Shown piece by piece: positions 51,284 through 60,857 of a stretch of DNA of 64,000 nucleotides (position 1 is its first letter; each line of letters opens with the position of its first letter). The notes below the pieces were generated by a model. It ran no database searches and was not told the origin of the DNA. It worked only from the letters and a program-made list of their open reading frames with translations. The DNA lies in contig JAGWNK010000001.1 in assembly GCA_028871345.1 (NCBI GenBank), forward strand, positions 1 to 64,000, given 5' to 3'. Source of the stretch: Alphaproteobacteria bacterium. GTDB taxonomy: Bacteria > Pseudomonadota > Alphaproteobacteria > Micropepsales > Micropepsaceae. The position numbers and the translations under genes were made by a program.

Positions 51284-52799
51284 GCGGCGAACGCGATCGT
51301 TTCCGCTGCTGCATTCTTTCTCGTTCAAGCTTCTGCTGCTGGCTCTCATCCTTCTCATCGTTCCCCTGATTCTCTACTGGCAGTTCGACCGGGCCGAACA
51401 GCAGCAATCGATGCTCTTGCGTAACGCTGCCGATCAGACCGGACGGCTCATTGCGGCGATGATCAGGCCTCATCTCGATCGCTTTCGAACCGAGTCTCCT
51501 TCCGAGCTGCGCACTGCCCTGGCCGGCGCGTCCATTGATGATACCAACGTCAAGGTTCTGGTCCGACTGAAGGGCTCGAGCCCCGATGACTTCCTCTACA
51601 TCGCCGCGGCGCCCCCGCTGCCGGCGGATTACCTGAAACGCGAACGCGACGATCTGATGCGCTCGGGCGTTTTTCAACGACTTGCGCCGACCTGCGATCG
51701 CAAAACTGATTTTGAGGTCAGGTTCGTCAATCCTGCGGGCAAGCAGGAGGTGCTGACATCGATGACGCCAGTTCACGTCGGCGGGGATTGCTGGATCATC
51801 ATCACGTCACAGAATGCAGCAGCGCTGGCGCCGGCGCCACTGAACCTGTCGTTCTGGACCATTCCGGCCAATGCGGCGGCGGCGGTGATATATGGGCTGG
51901 GCGCCCTGCTCGTCGTCTGGCTTCTGGCGCATATGTGGCGCAACGTGGCGCGTTTCCGCGGTGCCGCGCGGCGCATTCGCTTGCGCGGCGCGGGCGCTGT
52001 CTCCTTTCGGGAACTGAATTCCATCCCCGAACTCAATCGTGTTGCCGAAGACTTCGACGCCCTGGTCATGGCGCTGACCGATTCGCAGGCCTTCATCAAA
52101 GAGACGGCCGAGGAGAACTCCCACGCCCTGAAGGCTCCGTTGGCGGTAATTGCCCAATCGATCGAACCGATTCGGCGCGCCATCCCGCAGAGCGACCCGT
52201 CCGCACAGCGTAGTCTCCAGCTGATCGAGCGCTCGGTCGCCAAGCTCGACTCTCTGGTATCGTCGTCGCGAGATCTCGAGCAGGCGGCGGCCGAAGTCGT
52301 CTATCCCGTACGCCGGCCGATGGACTTGTCCGCGTTCCTCACACAGATGCTCAGCGACTACGATATCACCCTCGTCGCGCAGGAGAAGCGTCTGGCCGCG
52401 TCGATAGCGCATGGCGTGACCGCTTATGCGAACGAGGATCTGCTTGAACCTGTTATCGAGAACATCCTCGAGAATGCAGCCAGCTTCACACCCAGGACCG
52501 GCACAGTGGAGGTTATCCTCGAGCGGAAGGGCGATTTCGCGCGTATTCATGTCGCCGACCGCGGACCGGGTGTGCCCCCCGACAAGCTGCCGCATATCTT
52601 CGATCGTTACATGACGTACCGCTTGAACTTGTCGGACAGCAGCGGGGATTCAACCGCAGCGTCGGCTGGCGAATTCCATCAGGGTCTCGGATTGTGGATC
52701 GTCAAGCGCAACGTGGAGGGCCTGGGCGGAACCGTGACGGCGCGCAATCGGATCGGCGGCGGTTTCGAGATCATTGTCGATCTCAAAGCGAAGGCTTGA
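51267..52799 (+). CDS. sensor histidine kinase
   Basis: 510 residues from ATG 51267 (GGCGGG upstream, overlapping the regulator by 17 bases). TM1 is at about residues 18-38 (FKLLLLALILLIVPLILYW). A periplasmic sensor region of about 160 residues follows, then TM2 near residues 200-222. A HAMP-like linker leads to the H box ENSHALKAPLAVIAQSIEPI, the N box VIENILENAASFTP, the G1 box VADRGPGVPPDKL and the G2 box GLGLWIVKRNVEGLGG. Partner of the adjacent response regulator. It faces the exopolysaccharide export genes, which are candidate targets. Confidence 0.93.
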   Translation: MEATTRRRTRSFPLLHSFSFKLLLLALILLIVPLILYWQFDRAEQQQSMLLRNAADQTGRLIAAMIRPHLDRFRTESPSELRTALAGASIDDTNVKVLVRLKGSSPDDFLYIAAAPPLPADYLKRERDDLMRSGVFQRLAPTCDRKTDFEVRFVNPAGKQEVLTSMTPVHVGGDCWIIITSQNAAALAPAPLNLSFWTIPANAAAAVIYGLGALLVVWLLAHMWRNVARFRGAARRIRLRGAGAVSFRELNSIPELNRVAEDFDALVMALTDSQAFIKETAEENSHALKAPLAVIAQSIEPIRRAIPQSDPSAQRSLQLIERSVAKLDSLVSSSRDLEQAAAEVVYPVRRPMDLSAFLTQMLSDYDITLVAQEKRLAASIAHGVTAYANEDLLEPVIENILENAASFTPRTGTVEVILERKGDFARIHVADRGPGVPPDKLPHIFDRYMTYRLNLSDSSGDSTAASAGEFHQGLGLWIVKRNVEGLGGTVTARNRIGGGFEIIVDLKAKA

Positions 52800-52932
52800 T
52801 CCAAGTCCGGCATGCCCCAACCTTGTCACATGCCTATCGCATTGCTGCATGCCATTGTCTGTTCGCGTTCGGCCCCACTGAAGGCTGCGAAGGGTCCGGG
52901 CGCGTCGCTTGGGTTTGCACCCCAGCCCTGAG

Positions 52933-52967
52933 GGAGCCGAAGCCGGGCATGGCCGGGCTTCGGCTCC
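52933..52967. terminator. bidirectional terminator hairpin
   Basis: GGAGCCGAAGCC at one end and its near-complete reverse complement ending GCTTCGGCTCC form an 11-12-bp stem with a short GC-rich loop. It lies between the convergent kinase gene (plus) and the outer-membrane barrel gene (minus). No long T run. Confidence 0.6.
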
Positions 52968-53008
52968 AACCGTTCAGGGAGCGTTCATCGCCGAGCGGCG
53001 GGGCCTGT

Positions 53009-54250
53009 TCAAAGTTGCAGGCCGAGATTGATCATCGCGGTCGAGTCGTGGAACCCAAAGATCGTGATGGTTGAACTGCGCGTGCTGTATTGATAGCCGG
53101 CGCGCCAGTAGATGTATTCGTTCATGAAGTACTTCACGCCGACATTGAGCGAGACGATCTGGTCCGTCCTGCCTGCACCGGAAAAACGGTCCTCCACATA
53201 GCCAACGCCGCCGTCGAGCGTGATATCATGACGAAATGAATAGTCGGCGGTCAGCTTGACGTCTTGTTCATTCGCCGCCGCGGTGTTCGACAGCGTGGTC
53301 TCAGCGATGCGGTGCTGCGCTTCCAGCTTCACCGTGACCAGCGGCGTCGGGTACCAGGTGAGGCTGGTGCCATAATCGGCGCCGCTGACGTTCTTGAGCG
53401 GCAGCTTGTAGTTCTGCTGAAGATAGCCGGCGTAGACGCTTCCCTCCAACAGCCGCGTAATCTCGAGATCGAGGCCGCCGTCGATTCGCACACCCGTGGA
53501 GTTTCGGTTGACCCCGCTGGCATCGACCGCGAGTTCATAGCTGCGGTCGTTGTATGCGGCGCGCACGAATGCGGCGTAGCCCAGCGAGAATTCGTAATCA
53601 GCCTTGGCGTAGACTTGGTACTCGTCGCGGTTGCGGTCCCGATTGTCCAGCGTGGCGCCGCCCGACAGCAGCGTGGGACTGTAATTATACTGGTCGAAGG
53701 TCGCGCCGCCTCGTATGCCGAGCGCACCCAGGGAATGATCGATGTCCAACCCGGCGTGAAAATCGGAGTACCGCGTCTCCTTTACGGCGTTGGCGGGCAG
53801 GTCGGCCGACGTTCTCGCCTCATGGAGAATCTCGTAGGATGACGTGGCGCTGAGGTTCATTCCATTCCACAGGTCGAGTCTGCCGTCGGCCGCGACATCC
53901 AGGTCGCCGTGGCTTTCGTCCGGCAATCGGTTGTAAAGATACTCGTCGTACACAGCGCGCAGGCGCAGCATGTGCCGCGACCATTCCGAGGTCAGCAGAA
54001 AAGCTGGCTTGATCGAAAAGTACCAATCGTTGATCTGGCCTACGTCGGTGCGCAGGACGTTGTCGTCATAATTGGCACCCACGTCCAGCGTCGGAAACAG
54101 CCTGAAGCCGCCAAGGGGAAGTCCCTTGGCCTCGAACAGAGTCTGATCGGCAGGATTGTCCGTCGGGGTTTGCGCCCAAGCAGCCATGCCCGCACAGGAT
54201 AGACAGGCAAGCAGCACCATGCTGCGCCCGAGATATATTCTCGCAAACAT
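53009..54250 (-). CDS. outer-membrane beta-barrel protein of the exopolysaccharide locus
   Basis: 413 residues with a signal peptide (MFARIYLGRSMVLLACLSCA, cleavage near AAWAQ). The mature N terminus has PLGGFRLFPTLDVGANYDDN, the start seen in BBP2-type outer-membrane barrels linked to exopolysaccharide clusters. Regular amphipathic strands follow and it ends STAMINLGLQL. Likely partner of the Wza/GumB-like protein 43 bases upstream on the same strand, helping polymer cross the outer membrane. Family assignment is moderate. Confidence 0.8.
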   Translation of the reverse strand: MFARIYLGRSMVLLACLSCAGMAAWAQTPTDNPADQTLFEAKGLPLGGFRLFPTLDVGANYDDNVLRTDVGQINDWYFSIKPAFLLTSEWSRHMLRLRAVYDEYLYNRLPDESHGDLDVAADGRLDLWNGMNLSATSSYEILHEARTSADLPANAVKETRYSDFHAGLDIDHSLGALGIRGGATFDQYNYSPTLLSGGATLDNRDRNRDEYQVYAKADYEFSLGYAAFVRAAYNDRSYELAVDASGVNRNSTGVRIDGGLDLEITRLLEGSVYAGYLQQNYKLPLKNVSGADYGTSLTWYPTPLVTVKLEAQHRIAETTLSNTAAANEQDVKLTADYSFRHDITLDGGVGYVEDRFSGAGRTDQIVSLNVGVKYFMNEYIYWRAGYQYSTRSSTITIFGFHDSTAMINLGLQL

Positions 54251-54293
54251 TCGTCATCCCCTCTACGAAAAGGGCCGGCTTGCGCCGATCTCC

Positions 54294-54893
54294 CTAAAAG
54301 AACCTTTCTCCGACCCGGATGATGTCTCCCGGTTCGATCTTGGTCGTCTGATCCGCAGGCGCCGACTGCTCCTTCGTCCCGCCTTTGCGGCGGATGTAAA
54401 CGTCCGAGTCATCGGCGCGATATGTGTATCCCCCCGCCAAGGCGACCGCCGTCAGCACGTTCATGCCGTTGACATACGCGTACTCGCCCGGCTTGTTCAC
54501 CTCGCCGATGATGTAGAAGGGCCGGTAATTCGTAACCTCGATGCTGACGCGCGGATCCTTGAGGTAACCTTTGGAGAGCTGCGCACTGATCTGTGTTTCC
54601 AATTGCCCGATCGTGAGCCCTGCCGCCTTGATCTGCTTGATCAGCGGCAGCCTCAGATAGCCGCCATCTCCAACGTCGAAATCGCCGGTGAGATCAGGCT
54701 CGCCGAAAATGGTGACATGAAGCTTGTCTCCCACGCCCAATACGTAGCTCGCGTCGGTAACCGGTGATGCCGTCGGCGCCGAGGGCGGGGCGACACTCGC
54801 AGTGGTCTGCGACCAAGCCGTAGCAGTCGTTAGAACCAGGCTCAGCGATAACGCCAACCAGATTGTTCTGCAGAACAGGACCATGCGGTTCAT
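54294..54893 (-). CDS. Wza/GumB-type polysaccharide export protein
   Basis: 199 residues from ATG 54893. The signal peptide ends near ATAWSQ. The Poly_export domain has YVLGVGDKLHVTIFGEPDLT and GDGGYLRLPLIKQIKAAGLT. An SLBB domain follows with FYIIGEVNKPGEYAYVNGMN and VLTAVALAGGYTYRADDSDV. It is shorter than Wza (no C-terminal helix) and lacks a clear lipobox, as in some GumB-like exporters. First gene of a minus-strand pair with the outer-membrane barrel. Confidence 0.9.
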   Translation of the reverse strand: MNRMVLFCRTIWLALSLSLVLTTATAWSQTTASVAPPSAPTASPVTDASYVLGVGDKLHVTIFGEPDLTGDFDVGDGGYLRLPLIKQIKAAGLTIGQLETQISAQLSKGYLKDPRVSIEVTNYRPFYIIGEVNKPGEYAYVNGMNVLTAVALAGGYTYRADDSDVYIRRKGGTKEQSAPADQTTKIEPGDIIRVGERFF

Positions 54894-55492
54894 GCGAAAC
54901 GCTCCTTCAACGTGCAGCGGACCTGCGAACAACGACCTACCCACCCGTACCCCCAAAAACCGGACTTGACCGAGACGAAGAAGCTAACGTCGGTGCCAGG
55001 TCTCGCCACCAAATTCCCCTGCAACGGTTCCATCAGACGCTTCGACCGACTTACCGACTTAAAGTGCAACACGCTCCGGCGCCCGTGACAAATTTCGGGC
55101 GGCATTCCGGCCGTGATGTCGGCTTCGGAGCGTGAAGGATCTTGCCGAAAGTGCATCTGATCGAACGACGATCATCTTCATGCGTTTCGCTTTCAACTTC
55201 GGCGTCGTGACCAAAAAGTGCTGCAGCGACGTGCAGATTTCGCGCACCGCAAATCGTTTGGGACAAAATTGAGTGAATGCATATGGGGTAATTGTGCGGA
55301 GCAAAAGGCTTCTCTATCGTTTCCTTCGCGCATTCCAACTGATGATTGCGGGTACGCCCGCAATTCGTTCGCAGCCACGGTGGAGCGCGCCAAGAGCGGT
55401 TCGCACGGTTCGACCTGTGCGGTCCCGACCACCGTACGGAAAGCGAAGTTAGAATGCTCGACGATCAGTCAGACCGCCGTCAAAGGAGTGAC
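54894..55492. promoter_or_regulatory. 599-base divergent regulatory region of the exopolysaccharide genes
   Basis: No believable gene lies here. Two symmetric elements stand out. TGATCG-AACGA-CGATCA (55158-55174) has perfect six-base arms and looks like an operator. ATTGCGGG-TACG-CCCGCAAT (55346-55365) is a perfect 8-bp stem-loop in what should be the leader of the sugar transferase gene. The region separates export genes (minus) from the priming transferase and co-polymerase (plus). It is unusually long for this compact genome. Confidence 0.5.
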
Positions 55493-57039
55493 TTGATAAA
55501 TGTTGGTCGCGTCGCGCAACGGTGCACGGAAAGTGGACACGGTGCGTGGCGGCAGGGCTCCGTGCCGGGGAGCGTGCTAGCTCTGCCGTTCCTCCGGGCC
55601 CTTACCGGCAGTGACCGCAGAGCCGGAGCAGAGCCAACCGACAGCATTCTGAACGGTCAGGCGTATGCGGTCCACGTCCTTCTTATTGATGCGGCTGCGA
55701 TCATCGCGATGAGCATTGTTAGCGGCGTCGCATACGACGTTGTCATCCTCCACAAGGTGCCGCCACTGCTGCCCTATATGCGCAACGGCCTGATCGTTGC
55801 GATATTGTTCTTCGTCATCGCGATGCTCAAAGGAGCGAGCCTGCCAGTCGGCACCTCCCTGGCTTACGAGCGCGCGAGGCTCGGACTTTCCGCATGGATC
55901 GACGCATTTGTCCTGTTTCTCTTTCTGGCATTCGCGTTGAAGGCTGGTGCAACCCTGTCGCGCGGCGCCACGCTTCTGTTCTTTCTGGGCGGATTATTGT
56001 CGGTCGCGCTCACTCGCGCGAACGGTCCTGGCCTCGTGGCACAGCTTGCCGACCGGAACGCCTTGGCGAACCGTGACATCATCGTCGTCGGCCCGCAGAA
56101 TGATCCGGCGTTGGCAATGGTCGTGTGGGCGCTGCAGAGGACGCTGTGTGAAACCCCATATGTGGTTCCTTTTGATGATTCGTGTGCGGCCGGCGCGTGG
56201 AGCGGCGTTGTAGCGGACGTGCTTCGCCGAGCCCTAAAGGTGGCGCACAGCGCCCGTCCAGGCGATTTCTGGTCGTTGGCGGCCGCCTGTCACGCGAAAG
56301 GCTGTCTGCGCTGCTCGAAGGCCTTGCTGAAATTCCGCGTTCAGTCTGTTTGGTGCCGGACCAGTTCACCGCCAGCTGTCTTCGTCAGAAGATTTCCCTA
56401 ATCGGCAAAAACGTGGCAATCGAGGTGCAGCGCGAACCGCTGAATGCCGCTCAGCGTGGGATCAAGCGGGCTATCGACATCGCGGCATCCGCGGCTGCGA
56501 TCCTTTTCCTGTCGCCGCTGCTGATTACGGTCGCGATCGCCGTCAAGCTCGATTCACCGGGGCCGGCTCTGTTCTGTCAAACGCGTACCGGTTATCGCGG
56601 GCGCGTGTTCAGAATCCTGAAGTTCCGCACCATGACAGTTCTTGAGGATGGCCCGGTTGTGCCCCAGGCAAGTCGTAACGATCGTCGCGTGACGAAATTC
56701 GGCGCCTGGCTGAGAAGGTCAAGCATCGATGAGCTGCCGCAACTATTCAATGTCTTGAAGGGCGACATGTCGCTCGTGGGACCGAGGCCGCACGCTGTGG
56801 CCCACGACGTCCTGTATGAGCGTGAGATCGTCAATTACTCGCTCAGACAACACGTGTTGCCGGGCATCACAGGCTGGGCCCAGGTCAACGGCTGGCGGGG
56901 CGGCACGTCAAGAGTTGACGACATGCGCAAGCGAATCGAACACGACATTTGGTACGTCCGCCATTGCAGCCTTCTGCTCGACCTACAAATTATGGCTCGG
57001 ACGCTGTTCGAGATCTTCCATCAACCGAATGCCTATTAG
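55493..57039 (+). pseudogene. undecaprenyl-phosphate sugar phosphotransferase (priming enzyme), frameshifted
   Basis: The gene starts at TTG 55493 with AAAGGAG five bases upstream. The first frame encodes membrane helices (HVLLIDAAAIIAMSIVSGVA, NGLIVAILFFVIAMLKG) up to HSARPGD near 56265. Continuation is in another frame from FLVVGGRLSRERLSALLEGL. It then runs into the sugar-transferase domain (KRAIDIAASAAAILFLSPLL, VFRILKFRTM, SSIDELPQLFNVLKGDMSLV, GITGWAQVNGWRGG). The DNA reads GATTTCTGGTC where GATTTCCTGGTC would keep one frame, so one C appears lost. Restored, the protein would be about 515 residues, normal for WcaJ/ExoY-type enzymes. It may be a true mutation, phase variation or a sequencing error. 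Confidence 0.85.
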
Positions 57040-57057
57040 CGAAGCAAGGGTAGCAGC

Positions 57058-59331
57058 ATGAACCATCTAACCCCCATGGTGGAACCTGTCGGGCGGCAGT
57101 ACGGCCGGTACGATGAAGCCTTGATGTTCGACCAGGTGACCGATGAACAGGACTGGATCACGTTCTCCGGCCTCATTCGCGTCGTCAAGGTGCATTGGCG
57201 CACCATCCTCACCGTCACGGGTGTGATAGCTGCGCTTGCAATGTTGGTAGCGTCGCTTCTTACGCCGCTGTACACGGCTACCGCCTTGGTCATGGTGGAC
57301 GAACAGCAGGCTCATGTCCTCGACAATCATGCGGATCCATCGGTCCTGTCGGACATACCGTCTGATCCTAGCTCGATCGCCAGCCAAGTTCAGGTCCTCC
57401 AATCGCAGGCACTGGCGGGCCAGATCGTCGACAAGCTGAAGCTCAAGGAGGATCCGGAGTTCAATGGCTCTCAAACCGACCCAATCACTTGGCTGACGGA
57501 CGCCATCGGGAATGTGGCTGACAGCATCGTAAGTCTGTTCTCGCCGTCGCAGCCGCAGGCAGCAGAAATCTCGCCCACTGACAGAATGCGCCAGCATGTC
57601 ATCAATACTGTTCTTCGCAGGCTCGACGTTCAGTCGGTCGGACTTTCGACCGTCATCCAAGTGACCTTCAAGTCTTCCTCCCCCACTAAGTCGGCCCAGA
57701 TCGCCAACACCTTCGCGAGCACTTTCGTCAACGACCAATCCAAGGCCAAGACCGACGCCTCAGAGGGAGCCTCGAAATGGCTTGCGACTCGAGTGAGCCA
57801 ATTGGCCCACCAGACAAGCGCCGCCGACGCCGCGGTTCTGCAATACAAGATGGAACATGGCCTCGTGGATACGTCGACCGGAACGCCGTTGACCGATCAG
57901 CAGCTGAGCGACCTTACGAGCCAGCTTGTCACCGCGGAAGGCAATCTTGCAGAGGCCGAGGCAAAGAATGCACATGTCCTGCAGCTGATCGCATCTGGCC
58001 ACAGCGCGGACGTCACCGAAGTGATCGACTCTCCGCTGATCACGCAGCTGCGCGGACAGGAATCGCAGCTGATACAGCAGCGTGCAGACCTGTCATCTCG
58101 GTACGGGCCCTTGCATCCCAAGATGCAGGACGTCAACGCCCAACTCTCCGAGCTGAAGGGAAAAATCTCCGAGGAGGTGAATCGCATCGCCGGAACAGTC
58201 TCGAATGACGTCTCGGTCGCCAGCGCACGTGTATCGGCGTTGAAGTCGGACATGGCGAAGCTCTCGTCAACGACCAATGTGCAGAACGAGGTGCGCGTCA
58301 AATTGGGCGAACTGCAGGCCAACGCCACCGCGGCCCACGCGCTGTACCAGGCCTATCTGGATCGCTACATGCAGACGCAGCAGTCGGCGAACTTCGACAT
58401 CCCCGCCGTGCACATTGCGTCCGCCGCCACCGTGCCGCTGTCGCCCTCGTTTCCGAAGAAGATTCTGATCATCGGAGCGTCGATTCCGGCTGGCTTGTTG
58501 TTCGGGTTGCTGGTGGCCCTGGTGCTCGACAGGATGTGCAATGGTTTCCGCTCTGTGAACGAACTCGAGGTTGCCTCCGGACTTCCTGTGCTGGCTACAG
58601 TGCCCGAGGTGGCGGCAGAGGGCACTTCGCTGCGCGACGTTTCGATGGAGGTCGTGGCGCGACCGCATTCCCAGTTCTCGGAATCAATCCGGGGACTTGA
58701 GATCGGATTGTTCCCACACGACGAGCCCAGCTCGGGAAGCAAGATCGTCTTGGTCACCTCGGCGCTGCCCGGCGAGGGCAAGACTACTATTGCGGTCAAT
58801 CTCGCGCGAAGGCTAGCGCTGGCAGGCCACAAGACCGTCATCGTCGATGCGGACTTGCGGCGACCTCGGGTCGCAAACGCACTGGGTGTGCGTCAGCCTA
58901 AGAGGCTCATCACGGATTGCTTGGCGAAGCGATGCACGGTGGAGGACGCGCTGGTACCTGATCCTTGCAGTCCGCTGATGGCTCTCGTGGCAGCGCCAGC
59001 CACCGATCCGGCGCGCATCGTGGGTTCGCAAGGCATGGCGCAGCTTGCGGAAAAGCTTCGGCAAGAGGCCGATTACATCATCTTCGATTCCGCCCCCGTG
59101 CTGGCAGTTCATGACGCGAAGGTCTTGGCCAAGGTTTGCGACGGCGTATTCATTGTCGTGCGATGGCAGTCGACTCCGCGCGAGGCCGTTCTGATGACCA
59201 TCAAGTCGCTGCGCTCCCTAGGCGTACAACTTCTCGGTTCGGCTTTGGCGCGAGCCAACGCTGACCAATACCAATACTATGCCTATGGCTATACCGGGGC
59301 GCCGGCGCTCGCGTCCTATTACGAGCGCTGA
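57058..59331 (+). CDS. Wzc-type tyrosine autokinase / polysaccharide co-polymerase
   Basis: 757 residues. Wzz domain with TM1 near residue 50-75 (TILTVTGVIAALAMLVASLL); a large periplasmic coiled-coil region (residues 90-460); TM2 near 470-495 (ILIIGASIPAGLLFGLLVAL). The cytoplasmic BY-kinase has Walker A SALPGEGKTT (about 568-577), A' VIVDADLRRPR, Walker B YIIFDSAPV, and a C-terminal tyrosine cluster QYQYYAYGYTG...SYYER. It controls chain length and export of the exopolysaccharide by cycling phosphorylation. Starts 18 bases after the frameshifted priming transferase. Confidence 0.94.
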   Translation: MNHLTPMVEPVGRQYGRYDEALMFDQVTDEQDWITFSGLIRVVKVHWRTILTVTGVIAALAMLVASLLTPLYTATALVMVDEQQAHVLDNHADPSVLSDIPSDPSSIASQVQVLQSQALAGQIVDKLKLKEDPEFNGSQTDPITWLTDAIGNVADSIVSLFSPSQPQAAEISPTDRMRQHVINTVLRRLDVQSVGLSTVIQVTFKSSSPTKSAQIANTFASTFVNDQSKAKTDASEGASKWLATRVSQLAHQTSAADAAVLQYKMEHGLVDTSTGTPLTDQQLSDLTSQLVTAEGNLAEAEAKNAHVLQLIASGHSADVTEVIDSPLITQLRGQESQLIQQRADLSSRYGPLHPKMQDVNAQLSELKGKISEEVNRIAGTVSNDVSVASARVSALKSDMAKLSSTTNVQNEVRVKLGELQANATAAHALYQAYLDRYMQTQQSANFDIPAVHIASAATVPLSPSFPKKILIIGASIPAGLLFGLLVALVLDRMCNGFRSVNELEVASGLPVLATVPEVAAEGTSLRDVSMEVVARPHSQFSESIRGLEIGLFPHDEPSSGSKIVLVTSALPGEGKTTIAVNLARRLALAGHKTVIVDADLRRPRVANALGVRQPKRLITDCLAKRCTVEDALVPDPCSPLMALVAAPATDPARIVGSQGMAQLAEKLRQEADYIIFDSAPVLAVHDAKVLAKVCDGVFIVVRWQSTPREAVLMTIKSLRSLGVQLLGSALARANADQYQYYAYGYTGAPALASYYER

Positions 59332-59381
59332 AGGCAGCGAGGACGGCGTTGGAGGCGACTGTCCTTTCCGCGCCAGCAGCA

Positions 59382-60857
59382 TCAGGCGCCTTTCGCAGGC
59401 GACCTCAACAGTGCGGACGAAATCCCCTTGCCTGCGATGCGGCAGATCGAGGCGAAGGTTTCATTATCGGTCGCGGTACAAGCAGCGCCGTAGAAACCGA
59501 CGCCGACGATGCCGTCGACCAGAAGGCGCACAATCAGGGGCCAGTTCCAGGCGACCAAGTGGTCAAAACCCCAGAGAGCGACGGCCATGAGCGCAGAGAG
59601 GCCGGCCAGAGATGCCACGCTCAGGAGAATGGTGACGATCGACGATTCCATGTAGCGGCTGACAAGTCGCAGATTCAAATAGCCCGACAGCGCGCTCCAC
59701 GTCGCGTAGGCGTATGTGACGCCAAGCAGCCCGAAACGGATGCCGGCCACCATCGTCGCTGCGAAGGCGAAGCACAAAAAAAGGCTGAGATGGAATTGGT
59801 CTCTCGTCCTTCCCAATGCCGTATAGACCCAGCCGACGGGGAAGATGATCGATTGAAACAGGCCGACCAAACTGAGGATCTGGAGGACGGGAACGACCTC
59901 GATCCACTTGGGCCCCAGCAGCAGCAGGATCAGCGGGCGTGACAGTATGGCGACCCCGGCCATGAGGGGAAATGCAAAGAATGCGATGGCCTGCGTCGCG
60001 GAGAGGTAGTGCTGGCGAAAGCGAGGGATGTCAGCCTGCAGCTGCGACAAGGCAGGAAACATCACCTGCCCAAACACCGCACCGATATTCGTCAAAGGCA
60101 GGAGCATCAGCGAATAGGCGCGCGCATAGATGCCCAGGGGATGAGCGCCCAGAATCTTGCCGATCAGCAGGTTGTCCCCGTTGCGCTGCCAGTAGTTGAG
60201 CGTGTTATGACCTGCCAGATACAGTCCGTACCGCCCGAGTTCGGCGGCACTCTTGCGGTCGAACGTCAAATGTGGTCGCCAAGGGGACAGGCGCCAAAGC
60301 ACCAATGCCTGAATAGCAGCGCTCAACACCGGCTGCCATGCCAGCGCCCAAACGCCCAGGCCCAGGTGCGCCATCACGACGGCGATCACGCCCGAGCCAA
60401 GCGTTGCCGCAAGGCTCGATATGCCCAAGGTCTTGAAGCGAAATTCGCGGCTCAGCAGCGCGTTCTGCGTCAGGGTCAGGGCCTGGAGAATGAAGACCGC
60501 CGCCACCAAGCGCGAGAGCGGCGCAAGAACCGGCTCCGCGTAGAAATCCGCAACGAGCGGGGCAGCAAAGAATAGTGCCCAGAACAGGATGATTCCAGCC
60601 CCGAGCTGGAGCCAGAACACGGAGGAACGGTGAACCTCCCCGATATCGCGGTGATAAATCAGAGCCGAACCAAGGCCGCCGTCGACGAATGTCTGCGCGA
60701 AGCCGGTGAAAACCAGGAGCATGCCGATGATGCCGAATTCGTTCGGCGACAACATGCGCGCCAGAATAATGCCAATGACTAGCTGGCTGACCTGGCTGCC
60801 GAAACGGGAGAGAAAACTCCACGACAGCCCGCGCAGGACTTGGTCGCGCAGGTTCAC
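59382..60857 (-). CDS. WzxC/MVF-type polysaccharide flippase
   Basis: 491 residues with about 12-14 membrane segments, starting NLRDQVLRGLSWSFLSRFGS, then LVIGIILARMLSPNEFGIIG, the family signature of the Wzx/TuaB polysaccharide transporter group. Also NYWQRNGDNLLIGKILGAHP and LGIYARAYSLMLLPLTNIGA. Moves undecaprenyl-linked repeat units across the inner membrane. Its start overlaps the stop of the upstream unknown gene in an ATGA. Convergent with wzc. Confidence 0.92.
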   Translation of the reverse strand: MNLRDQVLRGLSWSFLSRFGSQVSQLVIGIILARMLSPNEFGIIGMLLVFTGFAQTFVDGGLGSALIYHRDIGEVHRSSVFWLQLGAGIILFWALFFAAPLVADFYAEPVLAPLSRLVAAVFILQALTLTQNALLSREFRFKTLGISSLAATLGSGVIAVVMAHLGLGVWALAWQPVLSAAIQALVLWRLSPWRPHLTFDRKSAAELGRYGLYLAGHNTLNYWQRNGDNLLIGKILGAHPLGIYARAYSLMLLPLTNIGAVFGQVMFPALSQLQADIPRFRQHYLSATQAIAFFAFPLMAGVAILSRPLILLLLGPKWIEVVPVLQILSLVGLFQSIIFPVGWVYTALGRTRDQFHLSLFLCFAFAATMVAGIRFGLLGVTYAYATWSALSGYLNLRLVSRYMESSIVTILLSVASLAGLSALMAVALWGFDHLVAWNWPLIVRLLVDGIVGVGFYGAACTATDNETFASICRIAGKGISSALLRSPAKGA

